Below the pieces are notes generated by a model. That model was not told where the DNA came from, did no database searches, and saw nothing but the letters and a program-made list of their open reading frames with translations. Below, one piece after another: positions 18,155 through 27,651 of a stretch of 64,000 nt of DNA. Both the position numbers and the translations under genes were made by a program. The DNA comes from an uncultured Collinsella sp. (GTDB taxonomy: Bacteria > Actinomycetota > Coriobacteriia > Coriobacteriales > Coriobacteriaceae), in contig UQHK01000002.1 of NCBI GenBank assembly GCA_900540855.1, forward strand, positions 62,001-126,000, in the 5' to 3' direction. Every line of letters starts with the position of its first letter. Within the stretch, counting starts at the first letter, position 1.

Positions 18155-18403
18155 TTAGAGCGAGAGGTTTCTGATCGATGTGACGCAGGAGGCCTCATCC
18201 ACGCCCGAAACGCGAAAGACGACACTCTCGCCACATTCGCCGTAAAGCGCCATGAGGCCCATCACGTCACGGCCGTCGGTATGGCGGTCGCCGATGCTGA
18301 CCGACACGTCGCTACGATGCTTGGCAATGATGTCATAGAGCAGCGCAACCGGGCGGGCATGTAATCCCAACGGATCTTTAATCGTCTTTGTAAACTCGAC
18401 CAT
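18155..18403 (-). CDS. HPr-like phosphocarrier with Asp46
   Basis: An 82-residue HPr-fold protein. The active-site motif GLHARPVALL places the phosphorylatable His at residue 15. At residue 46, where Gram-positive HPr has the HPr-kinase serine, it has Asp (DGRDVMGLMAL). The rest of the fold is normal. I start at the ATG at 18403 with AGGGG upstream. It stands alone, without ptsI or sugar PTS genes, with a terminator downstream. It could be the general HPr or a specialised paralogue. Confidence 0.85.
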   Translation of the reverse strand: MVEFTKTIKDPLGLHARPVALLYDIIAKHRSDVSVSIGDRHTDGRDVMGLMALYGECGESVVFRVSGVDEASCVTSIRNLSL

Positions 18404-18499
18404 GTCCCCTCCCACGACATCGCACATTCGGCCGGCAAACCCAGCCACGTGGTAGTTATTGTAGCGTTAGATGCTTGTCGAGAGCTCCTCTGAACACCT

Positions 18500-18720
18500 C
18501 GTGGGCAAAAAGTGGCAAATATGAGTACTGTCACCAATTTAGTAGCAGCAAAATCGAGAGCAAAGTGCCTACTTTGAGCGATTCGAAGAGGTTGAAAGCC
18601 GTCAAACGCCCTTTAAAGGGGGTTAGATAAATTGATTTTGAGCCCATTTTCGCTCAGAACGGGCCGAAAAATATGACACCTCTTTTGCAACAGTACTCAT
18701 ATTTGGCATTTTTTGACCAC
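18500..18720. mobile_element. MITE-like element with 31 bp terminal inverted repeats
   Basis: The left end (18500-18530) and right end (18690-18720) are inverted copies with about four mismatches. Both contain CAAATATGAGTACTGT. The ~160 bp between has no ORF of note and is less GC-rich than its surroundings. There is no transposase, so this fits a non-autonomous element. No clear target duplication was seen. Confidence 0.75.
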
Positions 18721-18748
18721 GGGGTCCAAAACCATGTCCCAAAACACA

Positions 18749-18779
18749 AAAGGAGGGGCCTCGTAAGGCCCCTCCTTAG
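18749..18779 (-). terminator. Terminator after the APC permease gene
   Basis: On the minus strand AGGAGGGGCCT pairs with AGGCCCCTCCT across a short loop, followed by TTTTGTG. It lies 46 bp past the permease stop. Confidence 0.85.
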
Positions 18780-18824
18780 GAAAGGGAATCGATTTATTCC
18801 ACAGCCGCAGATTAATCCTAGCCG

Positions 18825-20288
18825 CTACTCCATCATGTCGAGGACGGAGGGGCGAAGCTCGCTCTCGGCAGCCTCGGGATCGGTCTCGCGCAGGCGGTTG
18901 ATGTAGCGGTTGTACCACATCACGGCAAGGCCCAGGAAGATAACTACACCGCCAACGTTGTAGACCAGTGTCAGCCACAGAGGCTGATCGAGCGGGATGG
19001 TGCCGCAGATAAGCACGAAGCAGAAGACCACAAGCAGGAATGCAGCAATGGCCAGGCCAAAGGTACGCGAACCCATGCGGAAGCCACGGGGAGCAGCATC
19101 GAAGTTCTTGCGCAGCATAAAGTAGGCAAGCAGGATCAGCAGCGGCGGGAGCAGAGCGGTGGCAGCCGTCATGTTGGTGACGATCATGAGCAGGTCGTCT
19201 AGGTTGCCGGAGCCCAGGGCCGGGATGATCAGGATGGGGACGACGATGGCAAACTGCAGCCAGGCAGCGCGGGCAGGAATGCCGTGCTCGTTGAGCTCGA
19301 CGATCTTGCTACCAAAGACGCCCTTGGGGATCTCGGTGAAGAAGACCTTGATGGGAGCAGAGGTCCACATCATGAGGGAGCCCAGCGTGGCAGCGAGAAG
19401 GATCAGGCCAATGACGCGCGTGGACACTTCCATGGGAATGCCAAAGTGGGCAAAGACAGCGCCGAATACGTCGAAGATACCGGTGGAGATGGCAACGCCG
19501 CCCTCGGGAATGAACAGGTTGACCAGCAGCGAAGCGCCTGCATACAGAAGGCCGATGGTCAGGCCGGCGATAACGACGGTGCGCACGAAGGCCTTGACGC
19601 CACCCTTAAGGTCGTTAAGGAACACGCCGACAGACTCAGCGCCGCCAACGCCCTGGATGATCCAGGCAAGCGTACCGAAGAAGCCCCACATAGTTGCGAA
19701 GTTGGTCGTGTCGGGAGCCATGTTAGCGGGGGTAGGAGCCGTAGCGAACTCGACGCCGCCAAAGGCAGCAGCCAGGGACAGCAAGATGAACACGGCAGTC
19801 AGGCCGAGAGCCGCGGTCGAGCCGAAGGAGGAAATGGAGCCGATCCACTTAGCGCCCTTGGTCGAAACCCACGTGGCGATAGCAAAGACGACGATCTCGA
19901 TAATGGTGATCCACAGCTGCGAGAGCTCGGCATTGGCACCAAAGAACACGTAGCTCGCGTAAATGATGACGTTAGGCAGGACGGACGCAAAGTAGAACAG
20001 GTTAACGAACCAGTAGCTAAACGCCGTCAGGAATGCCCAGCGGCCGCCCATCGAGGTCTTGACCCAGGCGTACACGCCCGACTCGGAGTCCTTGTTAAGG
20101 CCGACGAACTCGGCGGTAACCAGGGTATAGGGGACAAAGTACAAAAGCGTGGCGAAGAAGAACGACGGCGCAGCTGCCAAGCCGATGGCCGCGTTGTTGT
20201 TGATGATGTTCTTGATACCGAACACGGCGGCGACCGTCATGCCCAGCAGAGCGAACGAACCAATCGTTCCTCGTTTTTCAGAGCTCAT
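18825..20288 (-). CDS. APC-family amino acid permease
   Basis: A 487-residue membrane protein with about 12-13 hydrophobic helices. It fits the amino acid-polyamine-organocation superfamily, nearest by look to the glutamate/GABA-antiporter branch (TIGSFALLGMTVAAVFGIKN, SGVYAWVKTSMGGRWAFLTA, WIIQGVGGAESVGVFLNDLK). The ATG at 20288 has GGAGGG just upstream. It is monocistronic between a terminator and the ebg operon. The substrate is not determined. Confidence 0.85.
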   Translation of the reverse strand: MSSEKRGTIGSFALLGMTVAAVFGIKNIINNNAAIGLAAAPSFFFATLLYFVPYTLVTAEFVGLNKDSESGVYAWVKTSMGGRWAFLTAFSYWFVNLFYFASVLPNVIIYASYVFFGANAELSQLWITIIEIVVFAIATWVSTKGAKWIGSISSFGSTAALGLTAVFILLSLAAAFGGVEFATAPTPANMAPDTTNFATMWGFFGTLAWIIQGVGGAESVGVFLNDLKGGVKAFVRTVVIAGLTIGLLYAGASLLVNLFIPEGGVAISTGIFDVFGAVFAHFGIPMEVSTRVIGLILLAATLGSLMMWTSAPIKVFFTEIPKGVFGSKIVELNEHGIPARAAWLQFAIVVPILIIPALGSGNLDDLLMIVTNMTAATALLPPLLILLAYFMLRKNFDAAPRGFRMGSRTFGLAIAAFLLVVFCFVLICGTIPLDQPLWLTLVYNVGGVVIFLGLAVMWYNRYINRLRETDPEAAESELRPSVLDMME

Positions 20289-20441
20289 AAGCCCTCCCAA
20301 TCATCCGTTATATCTCATCTAAAACCGTCCGGACTGCAAGCGCAATCGTGGACGGCGCACCTGCTAAGGGGAATGGGGAAAAGGGAGTCAACAAAGCCAT
20401 CCCCCTTAACGGCGCTAAGCAAACGCCCAAACGGACGAATA

Positions 20442-20897
20442 CTACTTGTTGGGGAAGGAATAACCTTCAACCGTCACGTGCAGTACCACGACGCGGGAAT
20501 CCGCGACATCGGCCACGACACGGTAGGCCTCGTCAATTTCGACGACGGCAACGCCGCCGGCGGGAATCGTCACGGTCTCCCCCATACCCTCAAAGCGCTC
20601 GCGATCGTCGATATCGCTGTAAGTGCGCGTGCAGGTAAGATCCGCCTTGGAAGCCACCTCGACGGTCAGGTCGCCGTCGAGCGGAGCGAGCACGGCATGG
20701 TAGCGACGGTGACCGACCAGATCGGCGGTAGCGGCCTCGCGGGCATAGACCCACCAGTACACCAACGAGTCGCCGATGGAGTAAGCCACGTCGTGCTGCA
20801 GGTCGGCAACGCCATCGAGCGCCTGACCGGTGCGCATCCACTTCTTGACGGACTTCATCTGAGCGTCGAAATCGGCGCGCGAGTTAAAGACATGCAT
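20442..20897 (-). CDS. ebgC: Beta-galactosidase small subunit, YhcH/EbgC family
   Basis: A 151-residue cupin-like protein of the YhcH/YjgK/YiaL family (SIGDSLVYWWVYAREAATAD, YHAVLAPLDGDLTVEVASKA, VTIPAGGVAVVEIDEAYRVV). It follows the large GH2 subunit by 3 bp, exactly like ebgC after ebgA in E. coli, where it is needed for full enzyme activity. GGAGG lies 8 nt before the start. Confidence 0.88.
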   Translation of the reverse strand: MHVFNSRADFDAQMKSVKKWMRTGQALDGVADLQHDVAYSIGDSLVYWWVYAREAATADLVGHRRYHAVLAPLDGDLTVEVASKADLTCTRTYSDIDDRERFEGMGETVTIPAGGVAVVEIDEAYRVVADVADSRVVVLHVTVEGYSFPNK

Positions 20898-20900
20898 GAC

Positions 20901-23900
20901 TTATGCCTCCTTAATGGGTGCCAGCGCCTGAGCCAGATCGGCAGACGTCAGCGGTCGCAGGGACACCTCAAAGCTGAAGCTCTCAAAACGGGTGCGGTAG
21001 GAATCGAGCACCTCGGAACCCCAAGAGTTCGAACCAAGGCCGAGCAGCTGGTCGTTGATATTGACCGTAACCGCGTCGCCCTTGACAAGGTCGTAGACGT
21101 GCTTGGCGTTATCGATGGCCTCGCAGCTATAGGGCCATGCCGAGAACGAGAACGGGTTGGAAGCGGCGTCGCTCGGACGCGTCACGACCAGACCGTCACC
21201 GTGGCTAGAGCGCAGGGCGACCCAACGGGTGCCCTCGCGGTTAGCGCAATCCTGAGGCATAACGTAGGGCGTGAACATGTCGTCGACCGTAGTGCGGTAA
21301 TGACCGACCGGGTTGGCGCGCAGCGAGTCCGGATAGTTCTCGCCCGGGCCGTGGCCATACCACTCGACGGCACGATCGCAACCGGGGACCTCGAAGGAGA
21401 TGCCGATGCGCGGGATGATATCCGAGTAATCGCCGTAGGGCTCGCCGGAAACCTTGAGGTCGACGCGACCGCTCGGAAGCACGGTGTAGACGAGCTCGAC
21501 GCGCATGCCGAACGCGCGGACGGGAGGAGCGATACGCTGGCTCACGGTAACGACGACCGCATTGCCATCCTGCTTCCAAGAAACCTTGCGGGTAGACGTC
21601 TGCATCACATCGATGAAGTTGTCCTTCCACAGTGAGTCATACTCCTGGGCATGGTTATCGACGAGCGGATGCCAAAAACCAACCTGGGGACCAGAGGCCA
21701 TTACGTCGCGGCCGGATGCCTTCCACTCGCTCACGGTACCGTTGACTTTGCTGAAGGTCAGCTCGCCGTTGAGGGAGTGGATGCGGATCTCCTGCTCGGT
21801 CTCCTCAACCGTAAGCTCAGGACGAGCGGGGGGCACGATGGCCGGCGCCGGATGGTTTGCGATGGCAAACTGGCTTGCGCCCAGCTGGAACATCGGCTCG
21901 CACCAGACGTGAGCGGCCATGGTGTAGGCGCGCACGGTCAGCAGGGTCTCGCCCGCTGCGGCCTCGCGAATCACCAGCGGCAGCTGGACGGACTCGCCGG
22001 GGGCAACCGCGCCGGGCATGAGCGTCTTGCGGCAGACCACGTCGCCGTCCACCAGGGTCTCGGCCGACAGGCAGACATCCTCGAGGGTGGTGAACCAACG
22101 CTTGTTGGTGACGGTCAGCTCGCCTGCCTCGGCGTCATAAGCCATGCGGACCGGGCAGATGACCTGGCCGTACTCGGTAAGGCCCGGGCTCGGCTGCTGC
22201 CAGGGGAACACCATGCCATCGATGCAGAAGTTGCTGTTGTTGGGGTAATCGCCGTTGTCGCCACCATACATATCGTAGGCAACGCCGTCCTCGGCCACAG
22301 CAGCCAAACCGTGGTCGCACCATTCCCAGATAAACTGGCCTTGGATGCAATCCCAGCGATCGAAGACCTCCTGGTACTCGGACAGGCCTCCGGGGCCATT
22401 GCCCATGGAGTGGCCGTACTCGCAGTTGATGCGCGGCTTGGGGAACGGATGCTCGCCAAAGTCGTTCATCTGCGACACACGGGAGTACATCGTGGAAATG
22501 ACGTCGACGGTATCGGCGTTGCGGTCCTCCTCGTAATGGACCGGACGATCATCGAGCTCGTGAGCCTTGGCGTACATCGCGCGGATGTTGCAGCCATAGC
22601 CGCTCTCGTTGCCCATCGACCACATAATGATGCAGGCGTGGTTGCGCTCCTGCATCACCAGGCGCTCAATGCGGTCGACGTAGGCCGGCTCCCATGCCGG
22701 ATCGTCGGTGACCAGGGCGATGTTGCCGATATTCTCGAAGCCGTGGCTCTCCATATCGGTCTCGGCGACCAGCATGATGCCATACTCATCACACAGCTCG
22801 TAGAAGCGCGGGTCATTGGCATAGTGAGAGGTGCGCACCGCGTTGATGTTGTGCCGCTTCATGAGCTCCAGGTCGCGGCGCATGCGATCGAGGCCCACGG
22901 CGCGACCCTTGTGATCGTCGTGATCGTGGCGGTTGACGCCATGCATCTTAAAGTAAGTGCCGTTGAGGTAGATATGATTGCCCTCGACCGTCACCTCGGC
23001 AAGTCCCTGGTGATGCGGAACGTACTCGCTGACCTCGTCGCCGTCGTAGACCTCAAACGTAAGGTCATAGAGGAAGGGGTCCTCGGGGTTCCAGAAGTGG
23101 GCATCGGCAACGCTGCACTCGGCATGGCCATCGACGCACTCGCCCGTAGCGACCACGTTCTCGCCATCGCTGAGCGTAAACACGACACGGGAAGCGCCCT
23201 CGGCCACCGTATCGAGCGTGATCAGAGCGGCATCGCCCTCGCGGTGCGTGCGGAACCTAAAGTCGACCAGGTGCGCGGCGGGACGCTGCATAAGGTACAC
23301 ATCGCGGAAGATGCCCGAGGCCCACCACATGTCCTGATCCTCGATATAGCTGCCATCGCTGTACTGCAGGACCTTGACCGCAAACAGGTTGTCGCCCTCG
23401 ACGAGCGCGTCGGTCACGTCGAACTCGGCAGACAGGCGCGAGCCCTTGGTCATGCCGATAAACTGACCGTTGACGTACAGCTCACCATAGCTCTCGATGC
23501 CGTCAAAGCGAATGATCTCGCGAGCGCCGGCAGGCACGGCGGGAAGGTTGACGATGCGCTGGTAGACGCCCGTGGGGTCGTCGGAGGGAACGAACGGCTG
23601 ATCCACCGGGAACGGGAAACCCTCGTCGGTGTAGGCAAGGTTGCCATAGCCATCCACCTGCCACAGGTGCGGAACCTCCACGTGATCCCACTCGGGCTCG
23701 TACGTGGAGAGCTCCTCGTTGGAAACGGCAGCAGGCCCCTCAAAGAGGCGGAACTGCCACGAGCCGGACAGCTGGACAAACCCGCGCGACAGCTCGCGGC
23801 TGTACGTAGCGGCGAGATCGGCGGTCTCGTAACCCATAAAGTACGCATGGGGTGCCAGGCGGTTCCTGTGGGTGAGCGCTTGGTTTTCCCAATCGTTAAT

Positions 23901-23909
23901 GGCGTCCAT
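20901..23909 (-). CDS. ebgA: Beta-galactosidase, GH2, EbgA-like large subunit
   Basis: 1002 residues, close to EbgA/LacZ length. It shows the GH2 jelly-roll N-terminal domain (FVQLSGSWQFRLFEGPAAVS), the TIM barrel with the acid/base glutamate in IIMWSMGNESGYG and the nucleophile region GQFIWEWCDHG, and the C-terminal small-chain domain (WYGHGPGENYPDSLRA). It hydrolyses beta-galactosides such as lactose in the cytoplasm. It is the first gene of the ebgAC operon, with AGGAG before its ATG and three LacI operators upstream. No lactose permease is adjacent. Confidence 0.95.
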   Translation of the reverse strand: MDAINDWENQALTHRNRLAPHAYFMGYETADLAATYSRELSRGFVQLSGSWQFRLFEGPAAVSNEELSTYEPEWDHVEVPHLWQVDGYGNLAYTDEGFPFPVDQPFVPSDDPTGVYQRIVNLPAVPAGAREIIRFDGIESYGELYVNGQFIGMTKGSRLSAEFDVTDALVEGDNLFAVKVLQYSDGSYIEDQDMWWASGIFRDVYLMQRPAAHLVDFRFRTHREGDAALITLDTVAEGASRVVFTLSDGENVVATGECVDGHAECSVADAHFWNPEDPFLYDLTFEVYDGDEVSEYVPHHQGLAEVTVEGNHIYLNGTYFKMHGVNRHDHDDHKGRAVGLDRMRRDLELMKRHNINAVRTSHYANDPRFYELCDEYGIMLVAETDMESHGFENIGNIALVTDDPAWEPAYVDRIERLVMQERNHACIIMWSMGNESGYGCNIRAMYAKAHELDDRPVHYEEDRNADTVDVISTMYSRVSQMNDFGEHPFPKPRINCEYGHSMGNGPGGLSEYQEVFDRWDCIQGQFIWEWCDHGLAAVAEDGVAYDMYGGDNGDYPNNSNFCIDGMVFPWQQPSPGLTEYGQVICPVRMAYDAEAGELTVTNKRWFTTLEDVCLSAETLVDGDVVCRKTLMPGAVAPGESVQLPLVIREAAAGETLLTVRAYTMAAHVWCEPMFQLGASQFAIANHPAPAIVPPARPELTVEETEQEIRIHSLNGELTFSKVNGTVSEWKASGRDVMASGPQVGFWHPLVDNHAQEYDSLWKDNFIDVMQTSTRKVSWKQDGNAVVVTVSQRIAPPVRAFGMRVELVYTVLPSGRVDLKVSGEPYGDYSDIIPRIGISFEVPGCDRAVEWYGHGPGENYPDSLRANPVGHYRTTVDDMFTPYVMPQDCANREGTRWVALRSSHGDGLVVTRPSDAASNPFSFSAWPYSCEAIDNAKHVYDLVKGDAVTVNINDQLLGLGSNSWGSEVLDSYRTRFESFSFEVSLRPLTSADLAQALAPIKEA

Positions 23910-23944
23910 GGTGATGCTCCTTCGTCATCGTAGTGATTCTTGTG

Positions 23945-24041
23945 CAACCGGTTGTCCTTATCTTACGGGCGATGCAAAAAATTGTGCAACCGGTTGTCCG
24001 CTGAACGGTCGATTTGGTCGGATTAACGGTGCAACCGGTTG
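23945..24041. promoter_or_regulatory. Three CAACCGGTTG operators between ebgA and lacI
   Basis: Perfect 10 bp palindromes CAACCGGTTG occur at 23945-23954, 23987-23996 and 24032-24041, each preceded by G and followed by T, spaced 42 and 45 bp. This is a typical LacI/GalR operator core with central CG. They lie 35-132 bp upstream of ebgA, so the divergent LacI protein is the likely binder. The rest of 23910-24285 holds the two promoters and no other gene. Confidence 0.85.
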
Positions 24042-24285
24042 TACAGCTGCGACACTTATGTCACCCTGAGTATCGAAACTCAGCGCAAAACATCGTTCTT
24101 AAGCTCGTAGGCAACCGCCACGCCCGCTGATATCTCACCCACACGAGACGTATTCGATTGCGGCTTGGTTGCAAAACGACACCTGTCACCGGATATCATG
24201 AACGCTGTTCAGGTGCACTATAGTAAGCTGTATCCGCACCAGCCCGTATCAGTGACAACATCGACCGCATTTTCCAGGAGACGCC

Positions 24286-25302
24286 ATGACCCAACCAGTT
24301 CGCACCGCACCTACGCTTGCCGAGGTTGCCGCAGCTGCCGGCGTGTCGCGCTCCACGGCATCGCGCGCCCTCAACGATTCGCCCCGCATTAGCGAGGAAA
24401 CCAAAAAGCGCGTCCGTGCGGCGGCCAAGAAAGTCAATTTTGTCCCCAATGCCCGTGGCCGAGCGCTCGCTGTCGGGCGCACGGAAATCATCGCCGTGCT
24501 CGTGACCGAGCCCCTGAGTGAACTCTTCAGCGACCCCACCTATAGCGAGTTTTTGAGCGGTATTACCGAGGAACTGTCGGAGTCGTCCTATCTGCCCGTT
24601 ATCTTGCAGGCGTCTTCTACGCATGAGCGCAACCGCGCACGCGAGCACTTTGAGCGCCGCTCGTTCGACGCCGTGATCGACGTCTCCCCCTACAAGGGCA
24701 GCGAGCTGCTCGAGGTGCTGCGCGAGCTGGGCGTACCCACCGTGTTGTGCGGCCAGCTCGAGGGCCACCCCTATCGCGATGTGTTCTCGACGGTCTACTC
24801 TGACGACGAAGAGGGCGGACGCTTTGCGGCACACGCCATGAAGGAGCGCGGGCGCAAAGATATCGTCGCCGTGTTGGGACCGCAAGACAACCCCGCTGTT
24901 GTCGACCGCCTGCGCGGCTACCGCGCTGTCTTGGACGGAGACCTCCCAGACGCAAACGTTATCTATACCGGCTGGAACAGCGGAGACGGCTATCAGGCCA
25001 TGCGCCAGATCCTCGCGCGCAAGATTGCTTTCGATGGCGTGCTCTGCGGATCGGACCGTATCGCGGCTGGCGTCATCACCGCACTCAACGAGGCAGGCCT
25101 ATCTGTTCCGGCGGAAGTTTCTGTCGTCGGCTTCGACGATCACGAGATTGCGACGCGCTGCGTCCCCGCACTCACGACCGTCCGCCAGCCCCTGCGCGAA
25201 GAAGGCCACATGGCCGCCAACATTGCGCTCGACATGATCAAGGGTGCCGAGCCCACCACCACCGTCATGCACATGCAGCTCGTTCAGAGAGACTCGCTGT
25301 AG
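24286..25302 (+). CDS. LacI-family repressor of the ebg operon
   Basis: 338 residues. HTH: TLAEVAAAAGVSRSTASRAL; ligand domain: TEIIAVLVTEPLSELFSDPT and VLCGSDRIAAGVITALNEAG; C-terminal VVGFDDHEIATRCVPALTTV. The start ATG follows AGGAGA. It is divergent from ebgA across three identical operators, so local repression of beta-galactoside use is likely. Hairpin H1 (25309-25352), 7 bp past its stop, probably terminates it. Confidence 0.9.
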   Translation: MTQPVRTAPTLAEVAAAAGVSRSTASRALNDSPRISEETKKRVRAAAKKVNFVPNARGRALAVGRTEIIAVLVTEPLSELFSDPTYSEFLSGITEELSESSYLPVILQASSTHERNRAREHFERRSFDAVIDVSPYKGSELLEVLRELGVPTVLCGQLEGHPYRDVFSTVYSDDEEGGRFAAHAMKERGRKDIVAVLGPQDNPAVVDRLRGYRAVLDGDLPDANVIYTGWNSGDGYQAMRQILARKIAFDGVLCGSDRIAAGVITALNEAGLSVPAEVSVVGFDDHEIATRCVPALTTVRQPLREEGHMAANIALDMIKGAEPTTTVMHMQLVQRDSL

Positions 25303-25308
25303 GAAACT

Positions 25309-25476
25309 GGGCCGGGCTTTCCGCCAGACAGTTGCTGTGGAAAGCCCGGCCCGTTTTGAGCGCTCATTCTGGGGCACAGTTTCCGTTAGACAGCTCAACC
25401 GGAAACTGTGTCCCATTATTTTGCCGAATTCTGGGTCGCGCTTTCCCAGAGGACCCCCTTTGGGAAAGCGCGACCC
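25309..25476. repeat. Array of three long perfect hairpins
   Basis: Three stem-loops follow one another every ~62 bp: 25309-25322/25339-25352, 25371-25385/25400-25414 and 25433-25448/25461-25476. Their stems are 14-16 bp. Each has the form G-rich then TTTCC, loop, GGAAA then C-rich, but the outer stem sequences differ. The first ends in CCCGTTTTG and could terminate the LacI gene. A weaker fourth (CCGGGACG ... GACGCCCGG) lies at 25493-25520. Confidence 0.7.
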
Positions 25477-25549
25477 GTTCTGGACGCAGATTCCGGGACG
25501 CACTTTCCGCGACGCCCGGTCATCCCATGCCCTCACAACCTCGGCGCAT

Positions 25550-25584
25550 AAAAAACGAGGGAAGGCACACGTCCTTCCCTCGTT
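25550..25584 (-). terminator. aspS terminator
   Basis: AACGAGGGAAGG pairs with CCTTCCCTCGTT across a short loop, followed by TTTTTT on the minus strand. It lies 24 bp past the aspS stop. Confidence 0.9.
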
Positions 25585-25607
25585 GCAAGCAATTTGTGGC
25601 CGCTCGC

Positions 25608-27395
25608 CTACATCAAGCGCAGGCTGACGTCCTTGAGCTGGGCGCCGGAAACGGCACTCGGAGCGCCCGACATGAGGTCGGAGCCGCTGGCCGTCTTGGG
25701 GAACGCCATGACGTCGCGGATAGAGTCGGAGCCGGTGAGCAGCATGCACACGCGGTCCAGGCCCAGGGCGAAGCCGCCCATCGGGGGCGCACCAAACTTG
25801 AGGGCCTCCATGAGGAAGCCAAACTGCGACTCGGCGCGCTCTTCGGTAAAGCCCAGGAGCTTAAGCATGGACATCTGCATCTCGGCGTTGTGGATACGCA
25901 TACCGCCGCCACCGGCCTCAAAGCCGTCCATGACAAAGTCGTAGGTGCAAGAACCGGCTGCCAACGGATCGGCCTCGATCTTGGCGATGTCGGTCTCGGT
26001 CGGCAGGGTGAAGGGCTGATGCTCGGCTGCATAGGCCTTGCGATCCTCGTCCCAGTGGAACAGCGGGAAGTTGACGACCCACAGGAAGTCGTGGCCCTCG
26101 CGCTTGATCTCGAGCGCGTTGGCCATGTGGGAACGCATGCCGCCCAGGATCTCGTCGGAGAGCAGGCGCGGGCCGGCGGCAAACATCACAAGGTCGCCGG
26201 GCTCGACGTCCATGCGCTCGCGCAGAGCGGCCATCTCCTCGTCCGAGAAGAACTTGACGATGGGGCTGTTGATGGAGCCGTCCTCGCGGAAGGCGATCCA
26301 TGCCAGGCCCTTGGCGCCAAACGTGGAGGCCACGCCGGCGAGCTTATCGATCTTGGCACGTGCCCAGGCACCGGCGCCCTTGGCGTTGATGGCCTTGACG
26401 ACGGAGCCCTCCTCGTTTGCGGCAGTCGCAAAGACCTTGAACTTGGAGTTGGCGAAGATGTCGGTCAGGTCGACCAAGTGCATGCCATAGCGGGTATCGG
26501 GCTTGTCGGAGCCATAGGTGTCCATGGCCTCCCAGTAGTCCATACGACGCAGCGGCGTGGGCATCTCGACACCCATGCGGCCGAAGGCATCGGCAAGAAC
26601 CTCTTCGAGCGCGCTCATGACATCGTTCTGGTCCACGAAGGACATCTCGATATCGACCTGGGTGAACTCGGGCTGACGGTCGGCACGCAGGTCCTCGTCG
26701 CGGAAGCACTTGGCAACCTGGTAGTAGCGCTCGACGCCACCGACCATAAGCAGCTGCTTCAGGAGCTGCGGGGACTGCGGTAGAGCGTAGAAGTTGCCCG
26801 GCTGGATGCGGCTGGGGACGATGAAGTCGCGGGCGCCCTCGGGCGTGGACTTGAACAGGGAGGGCGTCTCGACCTCCATGAACTCACGGTTGTGCAGCGC
26901 CTCGCGAATGGCAAAGGTAAAGTCGGAGCGCAGCTTGAGGTTGGCCATCATCTCGGGACGACGGAGGTCCAGATAGCGATAGCGCAGGCGGGTGTCCTCG
27001 CTGGTCTCGATGCCGTCCTCGATCTGGAACGGCGGGGTGACGGAAGTGTTGAGCACCTCGGCATGATCGGTCAGGACCTCGATCTCGCCGGTCGCGAGCT
27101 TGGTGTTGGTGGTCTCCTCGCCACGGGCGCGCACGACGCCGTGAATCTTGATGGGCCACTCGGGACGCATGGTCTCGGCGATCTTAAAGGCATCGCCGTC
27201 GGAATGCTCGGGGTCGAAGGTGAGCTGCGTGATGCCCTCGCGATCGCGAAGGTCGCAGAAGATAAGGCCGCCGTGGTCGCGGCGACGGCTCACCCAACCG
27301 GTGAGGGTGACTTCTTCGCCCACGTTCTCGAAGCGAAGCTCGCCGCAGGTACGGGTGTGCATGGAATGCTCGTCAATGGGACGGGTCTGGCTCAT
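25608..27395 (-). CDS. aspS: Aspartate--tRNA ligase
   Basis: A 595-residue class II synthetase of the bacterial type with the GAD insertion. It has an N-terminal OB anticodon-binding fold (VTLTGWVSRRRDHGGLIFCD), motif 2 region (YYQVAKCFRDEDLRADRQPE), the GAD domain, and motif 3 (GGFALGLDRVCMLLTG). It charges tRNA-Asp. AGGAGG lies well placed before the ATG at 27395. It is not next to hisS (36574-37887) as it is in many Gram-positives. Confidence 0.97.
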   Translation of the reverse strand: MSQTRPIDEHSMHTRTCGELRFENVGEEVTLTGWVSRRRDHGGLIFCDLRDREGITQLTFDPEHSDGDAFKIAETMRPEWPIKIHGVVRARGEETTNTKLATGEIEVLTDHAEVLNTSVTPPFQIEDGIETSEDTRLRYRYLDLRRPEMMANLKLRSDFTFAIREALHNREFMEVETPSLFKSTPEGARDFIVPSRIQPGNFYALPQSPQLLKQLLMVGGVERYYQVAKCFRDEDLRADRQPEFTQVDIEMSFVDQNDVMSALEEVLADAFGRMGVEMPTPLRRMDYWEAMDTYGSDKPDTRYGMHLVDLTDIFANSKFKVFATAANEEGSVVKAINAKGAGAWARAKIDKLAGVASTFGAKGLAWIAFREDGSINSPIVKFFSDEEMAALRERMDVEPGDLVMFAAGPRLLSDEILGGMRSHMANALEIKREGHDFLWVVNFPLFHWDEDRKAYAAEHQPFTLPTETDIAKIEADPLAAGSCTYDFVMDGFEAGGGGMRIHNAEMQMSMLKLLGFTEERAESQFGFLMEALKFGAPPMGGFALGLDRVCMLLTGSDSIRDVMAFPKTASGSDLMSGAPSAVSGAQLKDVSLRLM

Positions 27396-27651
27396 ACCAG
27401 TGATCCTCCTTTATGGATCTGTGCCGCCCCGTGTCGTTCCGGGCGGCGTCGTACAGATTTGCCCGGCCTGCGTAAACCGCGCAGCCAGACATGGCGTTCT
27501 ATCTTATCGCACCTGTGTCGATGTGCCGCGGAAAAGTAGCTCCTGCCCAAAGACTTGACGGAGACGAAACAATTGGCGCACCGCAGTCGTCGCCGAGGCA
27601 CGCCGCGTGCGACAATGTGCCCCAATACAACCGCGCTCGGAAAGGCCCAAC

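Noticed and set aside
18449..18824. A small protein gene in the MITE region
   Set aside because: The only open frames are short, lack ribosome sites and lie across the inverted-repeat ends.
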